Source: Opitutia bacterium (GTDB lineage Bacteria; Verrucomicrobiota; Verrucomicrobiae; Opitutales; Opitutaceae). From it: a stretch of DNA of 64,000 nucleotides. Below the pieces are notes generated by a model. That model worked only from the letters and a program-made list of their open reading frames with translations, was not told the origin of the DNA and searched no databases. The stretch is from the NCBI GenBank assembly GCA_947442255.1, contig CANEVO010000006.1, positions 1 through 64,000 on the forward strand. Direction: 5' to 3'. This document shows positions 49,410 to 57,735 of this stretch, piece after piece (positions within the stretch are counted from its first letter, which is position 1; every line of letters begins with the position of its first letter). A program made the translations under genes and the position numbers.

Positions 49410-50849
49410 TCAGACCGCGACCAGGTCGCCCTGGAGGGCGCGGCGGCGGTAGAGAAATTCGAAGAGGTTGCCCTCGTGCGGCTGCTCCCACTGCACGCGC
49501 ATCGTCGTGTAGGGCCCGAGGTTCAGGCGCTCGATGTTCGTGCTGGTCATGAGGTCGGCGCTCCAGTCGCGGTCGCGCGTGAACGCGGACACCACGAGCG
49601 TCTCACCGATCACGCCGAGCATCTTTGCCTGCGGGACCTGGAGAATGCTGGCGAAGGGGAACATGAATTCGGTGTTCGCCAGCGGATGGCCGGGATCGTC
49701 GCACCCGACGAGCGTGGGGCGGAGAAACGTCTGGCCGTACATTTCGACGAGGCGCGGGCCGGTGCGGTATCTGGCGGTGAGGTCGGTGGCGCCGGGCGTG
49801 CCGAGGAGTTCGGTGATGCGCTCGTCGATGCCCTTCGCCATGGCGGGATTCGCGAAGCCACAGAGGATGGCGTCGGGATGATCGCGCGGCAGCGGCTCGA
49901 TGGCGGCGAGACGGCGCGCGAGGGCATCCGCGAGCGCGTCGCGGTTTTTGCCGATGAGGACGGAGGAGCAGTTGATGCAACTGCGGCCGCCATTGGCGGA
50001 GATGGCGTGGACGATCACGTCGAGATGCTTTTCCCAGTCGTCGGCGTAGTCGTCGCCGATGAGGATCTTGCTGCGGCCGGAGCCGTGGACCTGGATGTGA
50101 CGGTAAGGGGCGTATTTCTTGAGCGTGGTGTCGTTGCCGAACGCGATCGCGCGGCCGGTGCCGAAGAGCACGGTATCGCCGCCGTCGTGCGTGGTCGGGT
50201 AGAAGCCGAACGCGTCGCGCGGGAACCCCGCGGCGATCATCGCCTGGATGAGCCGGAAGGGCGTGAGCGGATCCTCGCGGCCGGGCTTGAGCACCACGGG
50301 AATTTTCATCGCGAGTGCGGGGAGCCAGAGCGAGTTGACCCCGGGGGAATTGCTCGGAAGGAGCACGCCCAGGCTGTCCGTCTGCGGGAAAAAATTCACG
50401 TGGAGGCCGGCCTGCGCGACGACGCCGGTGTCAAAGAGCCCGAGCGGGAGGCCGCGCGTGAGGCCGGCGAGGACGGCGCGGATGTTGGACATCGCGGCGT
50501 GGACCTTCGCCATGTTGCCGCGGCCGAGGCTGTGGGGGAGGCCGGTGAGCTGGGAAAGCGCGGCGGCGTAGTCGGCGGGCGACTGCAGGCGATCGCCGTC
50601 GCCCCACGGGAGACTGCCGTGGAGGTAGAGTTCGGCGGCCTTCTCCATGCTGGAGACAAGGGTCGCGGTAGGGATGGCGCGGAGCGCGGCGGCGGCCCGG
50701 GGGAGATCGCGGAGGTCGCGGCGGATTAGGCCGGAGTTGGCGACGCTGACCTCGAGTGTGCCGCCGCCGGGAAGCGGGTGCTTCTGGGTGTCGAGGCTGC
50801 GGTAGGTCCGGCCGAGGCGGAGGATGGGGATGTGAATCGGGGAGCTCAT
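49410..50849 (-). CDS. ALDH-superfamily acyl reductase, LuxC-like
   Basis: A 479-residue protein of the aldehyde dehydrogenase superfamily with LuxC-like overall size. Visible sites are the nucleotide segment PVVLKPGREDPL (Lys188), GFYPTTHDGGD and the catalytic block NGGRSCINCSSVL, where Cys291 is the likely nucleophile. The LuxC family reduces acyl groups delivered by LuxE to aldehydes using NADPH. The immediate upstream gene is a LuxE-like ligase, separated by 41 bases, and the downstream one is an Fe-ADH, which supports an acid-to-aldehyde-to-alcohol route. Assignment as ALDH is firm; LuxC-like is an inference from pairing and size. Confidence 0.82.
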   Translation of the reverse strand: MSSPIHIPILRLGRTYRSLDTQKHPLPGGGTLEVSVANSGLIRRDLRDLPRAAAALRAIPTATLVSSMEKAAELYLHGSLPWGDGDRLQSPADYAAALSQLTGLPHSLGRGNMAKVHAAMSNIRAVLAGLTRGLPLGLFDTGVVAQAGLHVNFFPQTDSLGVLLPSNSPGVNSLWLPALAMKIPVVLKPGREDPLTPFRLIQAMIAAGFPRDAFGFYPTTHDGGDTVLFGTGRAIAFGNDTTLKKYAPYRHIQVHGSGRSKILIGDDYADDWEKHLDVIVHAISANGGRSCINCSSVLIGKNRDALADALARRLAAIEPLPRDHPDAILCGFANPAMAKGIDERITELLGTPGATDLTARYRTGPRLVEMYGQTFLRPTLVGCDDPGHPLANTEFMFPFASILQVPQAKMLGVIGETLVVSAFTRDRDWSADLMTSTNIERLNLGPYTTMRVQWEQPHEGNLFEFLYRRRALQGDLVAV

Positions 50850-50890
50850 GGTGGGGCCGAGCCGGGTGGGTTAGAAAACCGCCCGGCTTT

Positions 50891-51967
50891 TCAATACACG
50901 CCTTCGATGATCGTTTTGGTGAGCGACTGGAACGGGCGGACGTCGCCGACGCCGTCCCACGGGAATTCGCTGCACGGGGGGCGGCGGATGGCTTCGTCGC
51001 GCTCGAGGAAACGGGGAACGAAGAACTCCTTCGTCATCGTCGTGAGCTCGACGCGGCCATACTCACCGTAATTGACGAGTTCCTCCGGCTTGTCGGGATT
51101 GACGATGCGGAGCGTCGCGCGCGGCTGCGGTGCGTAGTAGGTGAGGCTGTAGTTGTCCTCCGGCGTGAGCTTCTTGGAGATGGCGAGGCCCATGAGCGTG
51201 TTGCCGTAGGTGGGCGCGAAGTTGATTTTGCCCTCGAGCACTTCCTCGACGACGAAGCGGACGTATTGCGGTGTCATCGTGGTGCCGCCGACGAACACGC
51301 CCTTCAGTCCCGCCTGCACGAGCGACATGCGCTCGGCGAGATTCTCGAGCAGGCGCGGCGTGGTGAACATCGAGGTGATCTTGCGGTGGCGCATGATCGT
51401 GGCGGCCTGGTCGATCACGTGCTCCTGGTATTTGCGGGCCATCGCCATCTCGCCCATGCCGATGAGGCGCTTCACCCAGCGCGGATCGAGGTCGACGAAG
51501 TAGCAGGAACTGCCACGGAAATTCGCGAGATGCTCGACCGCGAGGCGGAGCCGGCGCGGGCCGGTCGGGCCGACCATGAGCCAGTTGCCCCCCTTCGGGA
51601 AAAAGTTCGGGCCGTAGTGGTCGCTGTACTCCTCGTAGTCGACCTTGTAGTCGTCCCAGCCGATGCGCTGCTTCGGCATGCCGGTGGTGCCGCCGGTCTC
51701 GAAGACATTGTAGGGCCGGCCGCGGTAAGTCTTCGGCACGAAGCGCTCGGGCTGCTCCTGGCGGAGCACCTCGTCGTCGAAGTGGGGGAATTTTTTCGCG
51801 ATGTCGGCGAAGCACGTGATCTCCTTGCGCGGGTCCCAGCCGGCGGCCCGGGCCCACTTGAGCCAGTAATCGCAGCCCGTCGCGGGGGAGAAGTGCCACT
51901 TGATCATCTTGCGGGTCCACGCGTCGAGCGCGGCCCGGGCCTGGGGAACGGTGAGTTTGCTGCTCAT
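50891..51967 (-). CDS. LuxE-like/phenylacetate-CoA ligase-like adenylating protein
   Basis: A 358-residue member of the AMP-forming ligase superfamily resembling LuxE acyl-protein synthetase, which is also near 370 residues and lacks a full C-terminal domain. The P-loop-like motif is FETGGTTGMPKQRIGWDD and the second block APTYGNTLMG. The C-terminal subdomain is short, ending TIIEGVY. LuxE adenylates a fatty or aryl acid and hands the acyl group to the LuxC-type reductase, here the next gene downstream. It overlaps the symporter stop (ATGA), so import of the acid may be coupled. The substrate acid is unknown. Confidence 0.78.
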   Translation of the reverse strand: MSSKLTVPQARAALDAWTRKMIKWHFSPATGCDYWLKWARAAGWDPRKEITCFADIAKKFPHFDDEVLRQEQPERFVPKTYRGRPYNVFETGGTTGMPKQRIGWDDYKVDYEEYSDHYGPNFFPKGGNWLMVGPTGPRRLRLAVEHLANFRGSSCYFVDLDPRWVKRLIGMGEMAMARKYQEHVIDQAATIMRHRKITSMFTTPRLLENLAERMSLVQAGLKGVFVGGTTMTPQYVRFVVEEVLEGKINFAPTYGNTLMGLAISKKLTPEDNYSLTYYAPQPRATLRIVNPDKPEELVNYGEYGRVELTTMTKEFFVPRFLERDEAIRRPPCSEFPWDGVGDVRPFQSLTKTIIEGVY

Positions 51968-53475
51968 GAGGATTTCAGGGGGAAGAATTTGGCGAGGGTG
52001 GCGGGTGGCGGCGATTTAGTCAGCAACGACACCACCACAACCGAAATCACGCAGGCGGCAAACACGGTTGCCACAGGCAACATGCCGCCAACCAAAAATT
52101 TTCGATCCGCGCCGTAGTTCGCCGCGACGAACAACCCGAGCCAGGTGCCCGCCGTCACGACGACCGAGAAAATGGCCGCCGCCTTCGTCACGCGCTTCCA
52201 ATAGAGCGCCGCGAGCAACAACGGAATCAGCCCGGCATAACCGCTAAAACACCACGTCCCGAGCGCGAAAATCTGCCGCGGCGGCGCAAACGTCATCGCA
52301 TAGGTGACCACGACGACCATGACGATGAAGCCGCGTGCGATCCAGACGGTGGCGCGATCGGAGATCCGATCCTGGCCAAAGAAATGCACCACGATGTCCC
52401 GGGTGAACATCGTGCCGATCGAGATGAACTGGGCGTCGAGCGAGATCGCGGCGAGCACGCCGGCGGCGACGAGGCCGGAGACGATCGGCGAGGTGAGTTT
52501 GCCGACCATGAGGCCGAGCACGGCGTTGGCGTTGATGCCCGCGGGAATCACCGGCGTATCCAGGCCCGGCAGCTTCGCCCCGGTTGCCCAAAAACCGATC
52601 AGGATGCACGGCAGCCACGCGAGCAGGATCGAGATCGGCTGCGCGACGAGCAGGAGTTTGTAGGATTTCGCCGAGCGGGCCGTGAGGAAATTCTGGAAGA
52701 CATGGGGGAAGACTCCGACCGAAAGCGGAATCATCCAGTAGGTGAAAAACTCCATTTCGCCCATGTTGCCGGTGCGCACGGCCTTCGCGGGATTCGCTTT
52801 CACGGAGGCCGCGTCGACGCCGCCGAGCGAACTCGCGATGAGCCAGAACGCGAGCAGGCCCATCCCGACGAACACCACGGTCTGAAAGACATTCACCCAC
52901 GCCGCGCTACGAGCTCCGCCGATGCAAATGTAGAAAAGGACCACCGCCGAAATCACTCCCATCGTCAGCCACGGCGGGATCGCGCCGCGCGTCGAGGCGA
53001 ACGCCTCTGGAAACGCCCCGCCCGTCACGCCACCGACCACGGACCCGACGCCGAGCAAGCCGACGACCACATACGGAATCATGAGCCCCGCCAGGACGGG
53101 AAACAGCACGTAGCCGATCGCCGAGCTGTCGAAGCGGTCGCGGAAATATTCGATCTGCGTGAGGTAGCCATGCTGCTTGCCGAGCGACCACAGCGGCAGC
53201 CCGATCAGGAAAAAGCACGCCGGGTGAACGAGCGCGGACCACGAGGCGAGTTTGCCAAACGTGCCGACGCCATACTCGTAAGTCTCCGCCGTGCTGCCGA
53301 CCATCGCAAACGCCGTCATGGTCGTCCCGAACACCGTCATGAAGAGCACGAACGGCCCGAGCGACCGGCTCGCCACGAAATACTCCGCCGAGCCACCGCG
53401 AAAAAACCGCGCGCTGATCAGGCCGACGGTGATCAAGACGAGCAGATAGATTCCGATGATGATGACGGGGATCAT
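51964..53475 (-). CDS. sodium:solute symporter (SSS family)
   Basis: A 503-residue transporter with about 13 membrane segments. The first TM is PVIIIGIYLLVLITVGLISA, followed by the SSS signature region SAEYFVASRSLGPFVLFMTV and GTTMTAFAMVGSTAETYEYG, the TM2 sodium-site block of the family. The size is normal for PutP/PanF-like carriers. The ATG at 53475 begins at TM1. The DUF3311 protein immediately upstream is a common partner of this family. It overlaps the LuxE-like gene downstream by four bases, which suggests import of an organic acid for activation. Confidence 0.93.
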   Translation of the reverse strand: MIPVIIIGIYLLVLITVGLISARFFRGGSAEYFVASRSLGPFVLFMTVFGTTMTAFAMVGSTAETYEYGVGTFGKLASWSALVHPACFFLIGLPLWSLGKQHGYLTQIEYFRDRFDSSAIGYVLFPVLAGLMIPYVVVGLLGVGSVVGGVTGGAFPEAFASTRGAIPPWLTMGVISAVVLFYICIGGARSAAWVNVFQTVVFVGMGLLAFWLIASSLGGVDAASVKANPAKAVRTGNMGEMEFFTYWMIPLSVGVFPHVFQNFLTARSAKSYKLLLVAQPISILLAWLPCILIGFWATGAKLPGLDTPVIPAGINANAVLGLMVGKLTSPIVSGLVAAGVLAAISLDAQFISIGTMFTRDIVVHFFGQDRISDRATVWIARGFIVMVVVVTYAMTFAPPRQIFALGTWCFSGYAGLIPLLLAALYWKRVTKAAAIFSVVVTAGTWLGLFVAANYGADRKFLVGGMLPVATVFAACVISVVVVSLLTKSPPPATLAKFFPLKSS

Positions 53476-53598
53476 CGGGTGGTGGGCGCTGGGGGTGGCA
53501 CGGGCGGCCCGGCCGTGGCCCGAAGAACTACGGGCAGGCGGCCCGGGCCACTCCAAACCATCGCCTGCCAGCAGGCTCCTGCAACTGCGCGGATCGGA

Positions 53599-53844
53599 TC
53601 AGGGGCGTTTTTCATCCGTGGATTTGCCCGTTCCTGCCTCGGGCTCCGCATCCAGATGCTCCGGCCAGCAGTATTTCCCGACGAAGATCCAGCCGGCCGC
53701 CACGAGCAGGGTCCACCCCACGTGATACGCCAGGCTCACTGGCAGGAAGCCGAGTACGAGCCGCGGATCGTTTCTCCACCAGGAGTCCTGGTGGAGAAAA
53801 AAGAGGACGACAAAATAGCCGGTGATGAGCGTACCCTTGGACAT
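53599..53844 (-). CDS. DUF3311-like small membrane protein, symporter partner
   Basis: An 81-residue protein with two membrane segments (about 6-20 and 38-60, VSLAYHVGWTLLVAAGWIFV), a short polar loop between them, and a charged C-terminal tail. It matches the DUF3311 type that is usually encoded just upstream of an SSS symporter. The ATG at 53844 starts MSKGTLITGYFVV. A gap of 123 bases precedes the symporter start; the propeller gene upstream ends seven bases before it. Confidence 0.8.
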   Translation of the reverse strand: MSKGTLITGYFVVLFFLHQDSWWRNDPRLVLGFLPVSLAYHVGWTLLVAAGWIFVGKYCWPEHLDAEPEAGTGKSTDEKRP

Positions 53845-53851
53845 CGTGCGG

Positions 53852-55384
53852 CTATTTGCCGATGGCAAAGACGTGCGTGACCGTGGTGACGAAGAGGCTG
53901 TCGTTGGCGATGACCGGCGTCGAATAAATGGGGCTATAGAACTCGACCTTGCCGAGCACCTGTTTCTCGCGGCCGGCCTTGAGCACGACGAGTTCGCCGT
54001 CCTCCGTGCCGCAGTAAATCTTGCCGTCGGCGACGAGCGTCGAGGACCAGATGCGGCTGTTGGTAGCGTGCGTCCAGATCGTCTGGCCGGTCTTGGCGTC
54101 GAGGCAGTGGATGTCGCCCTTGTATTCGGCGATGTAGATGAGGCCGCCGACGATGCTCGGCGTGCAGATCGTGCGGCCGATGCCCTTGTTGACCCAAAGG
54201 GGTTTGCCGGTGAGGTCGCCGCGCGCGGTGAGATCGATGCAACTGAACATGCCGACGCCGTCGCCGTGCTCGGGATCCTGGCCGATGGACATGTAGGCGC
54301 GGCCGTCTTGCGCGACGACGGTGCAGATGAGTTCGCTCGGGCCGCCGAAGGTCGCGTATTTCAGGGGCTGGCCATCCTTGCTGCGATACTCGGGAGGATT
54401 GGCATCGTAGCGGAGCAGCTCCTTGAGCACGGGGACGCCGTCCTTATCGGGCGCCGGCACGGGATCGAAGGCGTAACACCAGCCGTTGCCGCCGCCCCAG
54501 ACGACCATCGGCTGGCCGCCGACCGTCGTGAAGGAAGGTGAACTCCAGCTGCAGTGTAGCACGTTCTTCGAGACGCCGGAGGCCTCCTCGCCGATGACCT
54601 TGCCGGTGTTTTTGTCGAGCACGGCGAGCGCGGGCGCGAAGGGCGCGGGGATGTTGAGGTGCGACCAATCGACGCCGTTGGAGGTCGCGATAAAAATGCT
54701 GTCGCCGACGATGAGCGGCGAGCAACTGGAGATGTTGTGCGGGAAAATGCCGAGCTCGGTGCGGACATCGCTCACCCAGATGATGTCGGCAGTGTGCGGG
54801 CCGACCTCGACGGGCTTGCCTTCGGCGGCGGAAAACTTCGCCTCGTCGGCGAAGCCCTGGTTGCCGTCGGCCAGGCCTTTCACGTCGAAGCATACGAGCT
54901 CGCCGCGGTTGGTGACGACGTAGCCGCGGTCGCCCTCGATGGCGGGCGCGGAGCAGATGCCGACGTATTCCCAGTCGCTGACCTTGCCGGAGCCGAGCTT
55001 CGGGACGACGAGCTGCCAGAGAAAGTCGCCGGTCTTTTCGTCGAAGCACATCAACACGCCGCGGTCACCGATCTGTTTCCGGTCGCGGGGCGACTCGTTG
55101 TTGGTGCCGACGAAGACGCGGCCGCCGGCGACGACGGGCGTGCCGTAGGCCTGCGAGCCGAGCTTCGAGACCCAGCGGACGTGCTTGGTGGACTTCGGAT
55201 CGATGGCCTCGCTCTTCGGGAGGAATTTGCCGGAGGAGATCTCCCCGGGCAGCGGGAGGCCCTTGCCAGAGGAGACCATGTTGCGCGTCGGCGAGCCGCC
55301 CCACATGGGCCAGTCGGCGGCGCGGGCGAGCGGGGCGGCGAGCCAGGCGGCCGTGAAGAGGGCAAAAGTGGTCGTCTTATTCAT
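53852..55384 (-). CDS. exported PQQ-like beta-propeller protein A
   Basis: A 510-residue secreted propeller. It has a signal peptide (TFALFTAAWLAAPLARAAD), then the N-terminal tag DWPMWGGSPTRNMVS, which is nearly the same as in the propeller at 61509-62951. Repeats show the GG-x-VF-GTNNE and KTGDFLWQLVVP-type blades, and several internal Cys residues (MCFDEKTG, ISSCSPLIVG, NVLHCSWSSP, SELICTVV, MFSCIDL) suggest disulfides or haem-free stabilisation. The C-terminal blades end LVVLKAGREKQVLGKVEF. It is likely a periplasmic binding or assembly protein. The start overlaps the end of the upstream chimeric propeller by eight bases. Confidence 0.86.
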   Translation of the reverse strand: MNKTTTFALFTAAWLAAPLARAADWPMWGGSPTRNMVSSGKGLPLPGEISSGKFLPKSEAIDPKSTKHVRWVSKLGSQAYGTPVVAGGRVFVGTNNESPRDRKQIGDRGVLMCFDEKTGDFLWQLVVPKLGSGKVSDWEYVGICSAPAIEGDRGYVVTNRGELVCFDVKGLADGNQGFADEAKFSAAEGKPVEVGPHTADIIWVSDVRTELGIFPHNISSCSPLIVGDSIFIATSNGVDWSHLNIPAPFAPALAVLDKNTGKVIGEEASGVSKNVLHCSWSSPSFTTVGGQPMVVWGGGNGWCYAFDPVPAPDKDGVPVLKELLRYDANPPEYRSKDGQPLKYATFGGPSELICTVVAQDGRAYMSIGQDPEHGDGVGMFSCIDLTARGDLTGKPLWVNKGIGRTICTPSIVGGLIYIAEYKGDIHCLDAKTGQTIWTHATNSRIWSSTLVADGKIYCGTEDGELVVLKAGREKQVLGKVEFYSPIYSTPVIANDSLFVTTVTHVFAIGK

Positions 55385-57671
55385 TGGCGGTGATGGCAAG
55401 GTTGTCGATGAACACGCGCTTCTGGCTCTGCGGGGAGAACGCGTAGACGGCGGGCGCGCCGTGCTGGTGGATGTTTTCCTGGCGGACCTCGAGTGTCCAT
55501 TTGGCGGGCTCGGGCTCGCCGCGCAGCCAGAGCTTGGCGCGGACGAATCCGCCCGGCCCCGTCTGGTCGCGATCGACGCGGGTCTTGAGGTGATACCAGG
55601 TGTTGGGTTTAGCCTCGAACGGCACCGAGGCGGCGAAGCGCTCGTGCGTGCTCGAGACCTCGAGGATGCGGTTGTTGGCCGCCATGTTGAAAAGGTAGCG
55701 CTGGTTCACGACGCCCACATTGGACATGATGCGGCGGGTGCCGTCGGTCATCACATCGGCCTCAAACGTATAGTTCTTCATGTCCGGGCCGCCGATGAAG
55801 TTCATCGTGCGCATGAAGAGCAGCGAATCGAGGCGGTTGCCGGCGAACTTGTCGCCGCCCTTTTCGAAGACGTGCCATTTCACACGGGCGCCCAGCCAGG
55901 CGAGCGGCGGGAAGCCGACGTCCGTGTCCTCGTTGTTTTTCTGGCCGAGCGGGAGCGCGGAGAAATCCTCCCTGTGGCCGTAGGTCGCGATCACGCGGCC
56001 ACGGGCGGTGGCGGCCAAGTTGTTCCACTTGGCCTGGAACGAGCCGGCGGAGAGCTTGGCGGTCGGACGGGTCCTCACCACGGCACCCGTGAGCTCGCCA
56101 TCGACCTCGGAGCGGACCTGCGCGGTGGGCGGGATGAACTTGGCGATCGTCGCCTCGCCGGTGACCTCGCGTACGCGGCGGCCGGTGGCATCGAGGCCCC
56201 AGACCTTGAAGGCCTGCGACTGACCCGGATAGAGCGCAAATTCCGCGGGCACGACTTGCAGCGCGGCAATGGGCGCGGTCGAGAGCGCGGCCGGCTTGGG
56301 CGCGGGCGTGGCGGGCGGGATGATGGGCGCGGAGCCCTTGGGGCCGAAGCAGTGCAGGCCGTCCTTCGTGAAATAGAAAACCGAATCGCCGTAGAATGCC
56401 GGCGAGCCGAGGCAAACGGTGCCGTCTTCCATTTTGTTGTTCGAGAGGATGACCGGCTTGCCGTCCTTCACCTCGATCACGAAGATGCGGCCCTCGTGCA
56501 TCGGCACGTAAAAGCGCCCGTCCGCGTAGGCCGGGGAAGCATGCACCTGATCGGCGCCGAGCTTTTCCTGCCAGAGCGTCTGGCCGGTGGCGGCGTCTGC
56601 GCACTGGAAGTTGCCGTTGCTGCTCGTGGAATACACCCGGCCGTCCACCAGCAGCGGGGAGCTGGTGAAGGCGCTGAACTCGTCGTTGCGCCAGAGCTCG
56701 GCCTCCTTGCCGAGGATCACCGGCTTCGGCCCGGTGGGATACTCGGTGGGAATCTTGAGCGCGACGAGGCGGCCCTGCGTAGAGGAGTCGATGTTCTCTT
56801 TGCCATGGATGGCGATGAGTTTGCCGGGGCCGGCGAGGAGCATGTCGGCGTTGAGGCCGCCGTTCGAGAGCTTGAAGCGCCACACCGGCTCGCCGGTGCG
56901 GGCATTGACGCAAACGACATTACCGCAACCTCCGCCGGCATAGAAAACGCGGTGGCCGCCGAGATCGGCGAAGATCGGCGCGCCCATGGGGTTGTCCACG
57001 GGCGGCGTGGCCCCGGGAGTGCTATACCAGACGAGTTCGCCCGTGCGCTTGTCGAACGCGTAGTAGCGGGTGCTCGCCGGGCCGTCCGTGCCCCAGTTGG
57101 CGGTGATCCCCTTGGCGACCAGCAAGTCGCCATCGGTGATGAGCGAGCCGGTGCGGCTGTTGGGAAACGTGAGGCGGCCGAACTCCTCCATCATCGATCG
57201 CTGCCAGATGATTTTCCCGTCACTCGTGATCGCCGTGATCACGCCGCAGGCCGACTCGCAATAGACATTGCCCGTCTCCGCATCCACGTAGGGCGCGCCG
57301 ATGGCGTAGCGGTTGTAAACGGTGTCGCTGAGGAAGTCCTTGAAACGGTGTTCCCAGAGTTTCGCTCCGTTTTTCAAGTCGAGGCACACGATGGCCTCGA
57401 TCACGTCCTCGCCGGTCTCGCCGTAGTAGCACATCGCGTAGACCTTGCCGTCGGCGATCACCGGCGTGCCAGCGCCGTGAGCCTTGAAGGTCCAGCGGTG
57501 GTTGGGTCCGTCGAGCCGCAGGTTGGTGGGCAGCGACTGCGCGGCGGTGGAGACGCCATCCTGGTTGGGGCCGCGCCAGTTGAGCCAGCCGGAGGCAGCG
57601 GACAGCGGACCGGCGCCGAGGCCGGCGGCGAGGGTCAAAACGAGGGGAGCGAGGCGGGCGGCAAGTCTCAT
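55377..57671 (-). CDS. exported propeller fused to a C-terminal concanavalin-like domain
   Basis: A 764-residue secreted protein. Signal peptide (LAPLVLTLAAGLGAGPLSAA), then a PQQ-like propeller to about residue 440 (WRGPNQDGVS start; blades such as TGELVWYSTPGATPPVDNP and TGQTLWQEKLGADQVHASP). A linker rich in Pro and Ala precedes a small Ig-like domain (about 455-530, VVPAEFALYPGQSQAFKVWG). The C-terminal 200 residues (NYTFEADVMTDGTRRIMSNV and NTWYHLKTRVDRDQTG) are a LamG/3-keto-disaccharide-hydrolase-like sandwich. The ATG at 57671 starts the signal peptide; a longer frame upstream is not protein-like. It is 64 bases downstream of the TonB receptor and overlaps propeller A by eight bases. 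Confidence 0.82.
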   Translation of the reverse strand: MRLAARLAPLVLTLAAGLGAGPLSAASGWLNWRGPNQDGVSTAAQSLPTNLRLDGPNHRWTFKAHGAGTPVIADGKVYAMCYYGETGEDVIEAIVCLDLKNGAKLWEHRFKDFLSDTVYNRYAIGAPYVDAETGNVYCESACGVITAITSDGKIIWQRSMMEEFGRLTFPNSRTGSLITDGDLLVAKGITANWGTDGPASTRYYAFDKRTGELVWYSTPGATPPVDNPMGAPIFADLGGHRVFYAGGGCGNVVCVNARTGEPVWRFKLSNGGLNADMLLAGPGKLIAIHGKENIDSSTQGRLVALKIPTEYPTGPKPVILGKEAELWRNDEFSAFTSSPLLVDGRVYSTSSNGNFQCADAATGQTLWQEKLGADQVHASPAYADGRFYVPMHEGRIFVIEVKDGKPVILSNNKMEDGTVCLGSPAFYGDSVFYFTKDGLHCFGPKGSAPIIPPATPAPKPAALSTAPIAALQVVPAEFALYPGQSQAFKVWGLDATGRRVREVTGEATIAKFIPPTAQVRSEVDGELTGAVVRTRPTAKLSAGSFQAKWNNLAATARGRVIATYGHREDFSALPLGQKNNEDTDVGFPPLAWLGARVKWHVFEKGGDKFAGNRLDSLLFMRTMNFIGGPDMKNYTFEADVMTDGTRRIMSNVGVVNQRYLFNMAANNRILEVSSTHERFAASVPFEAKPNTWYHLKTRVDRDQTGPGGFVRAKLWLRGEPEPAKWTLEVRQENIHQHGAPAVYAFSPQSQKRVFIDNLAITANE

Positions 57672-57735
57672 GGAAACGAAACGGGTTGGGAAACGGCGAA
57701 GTCTGCGGGGTTTGCGCGCATCCGCAATGCGGGAC

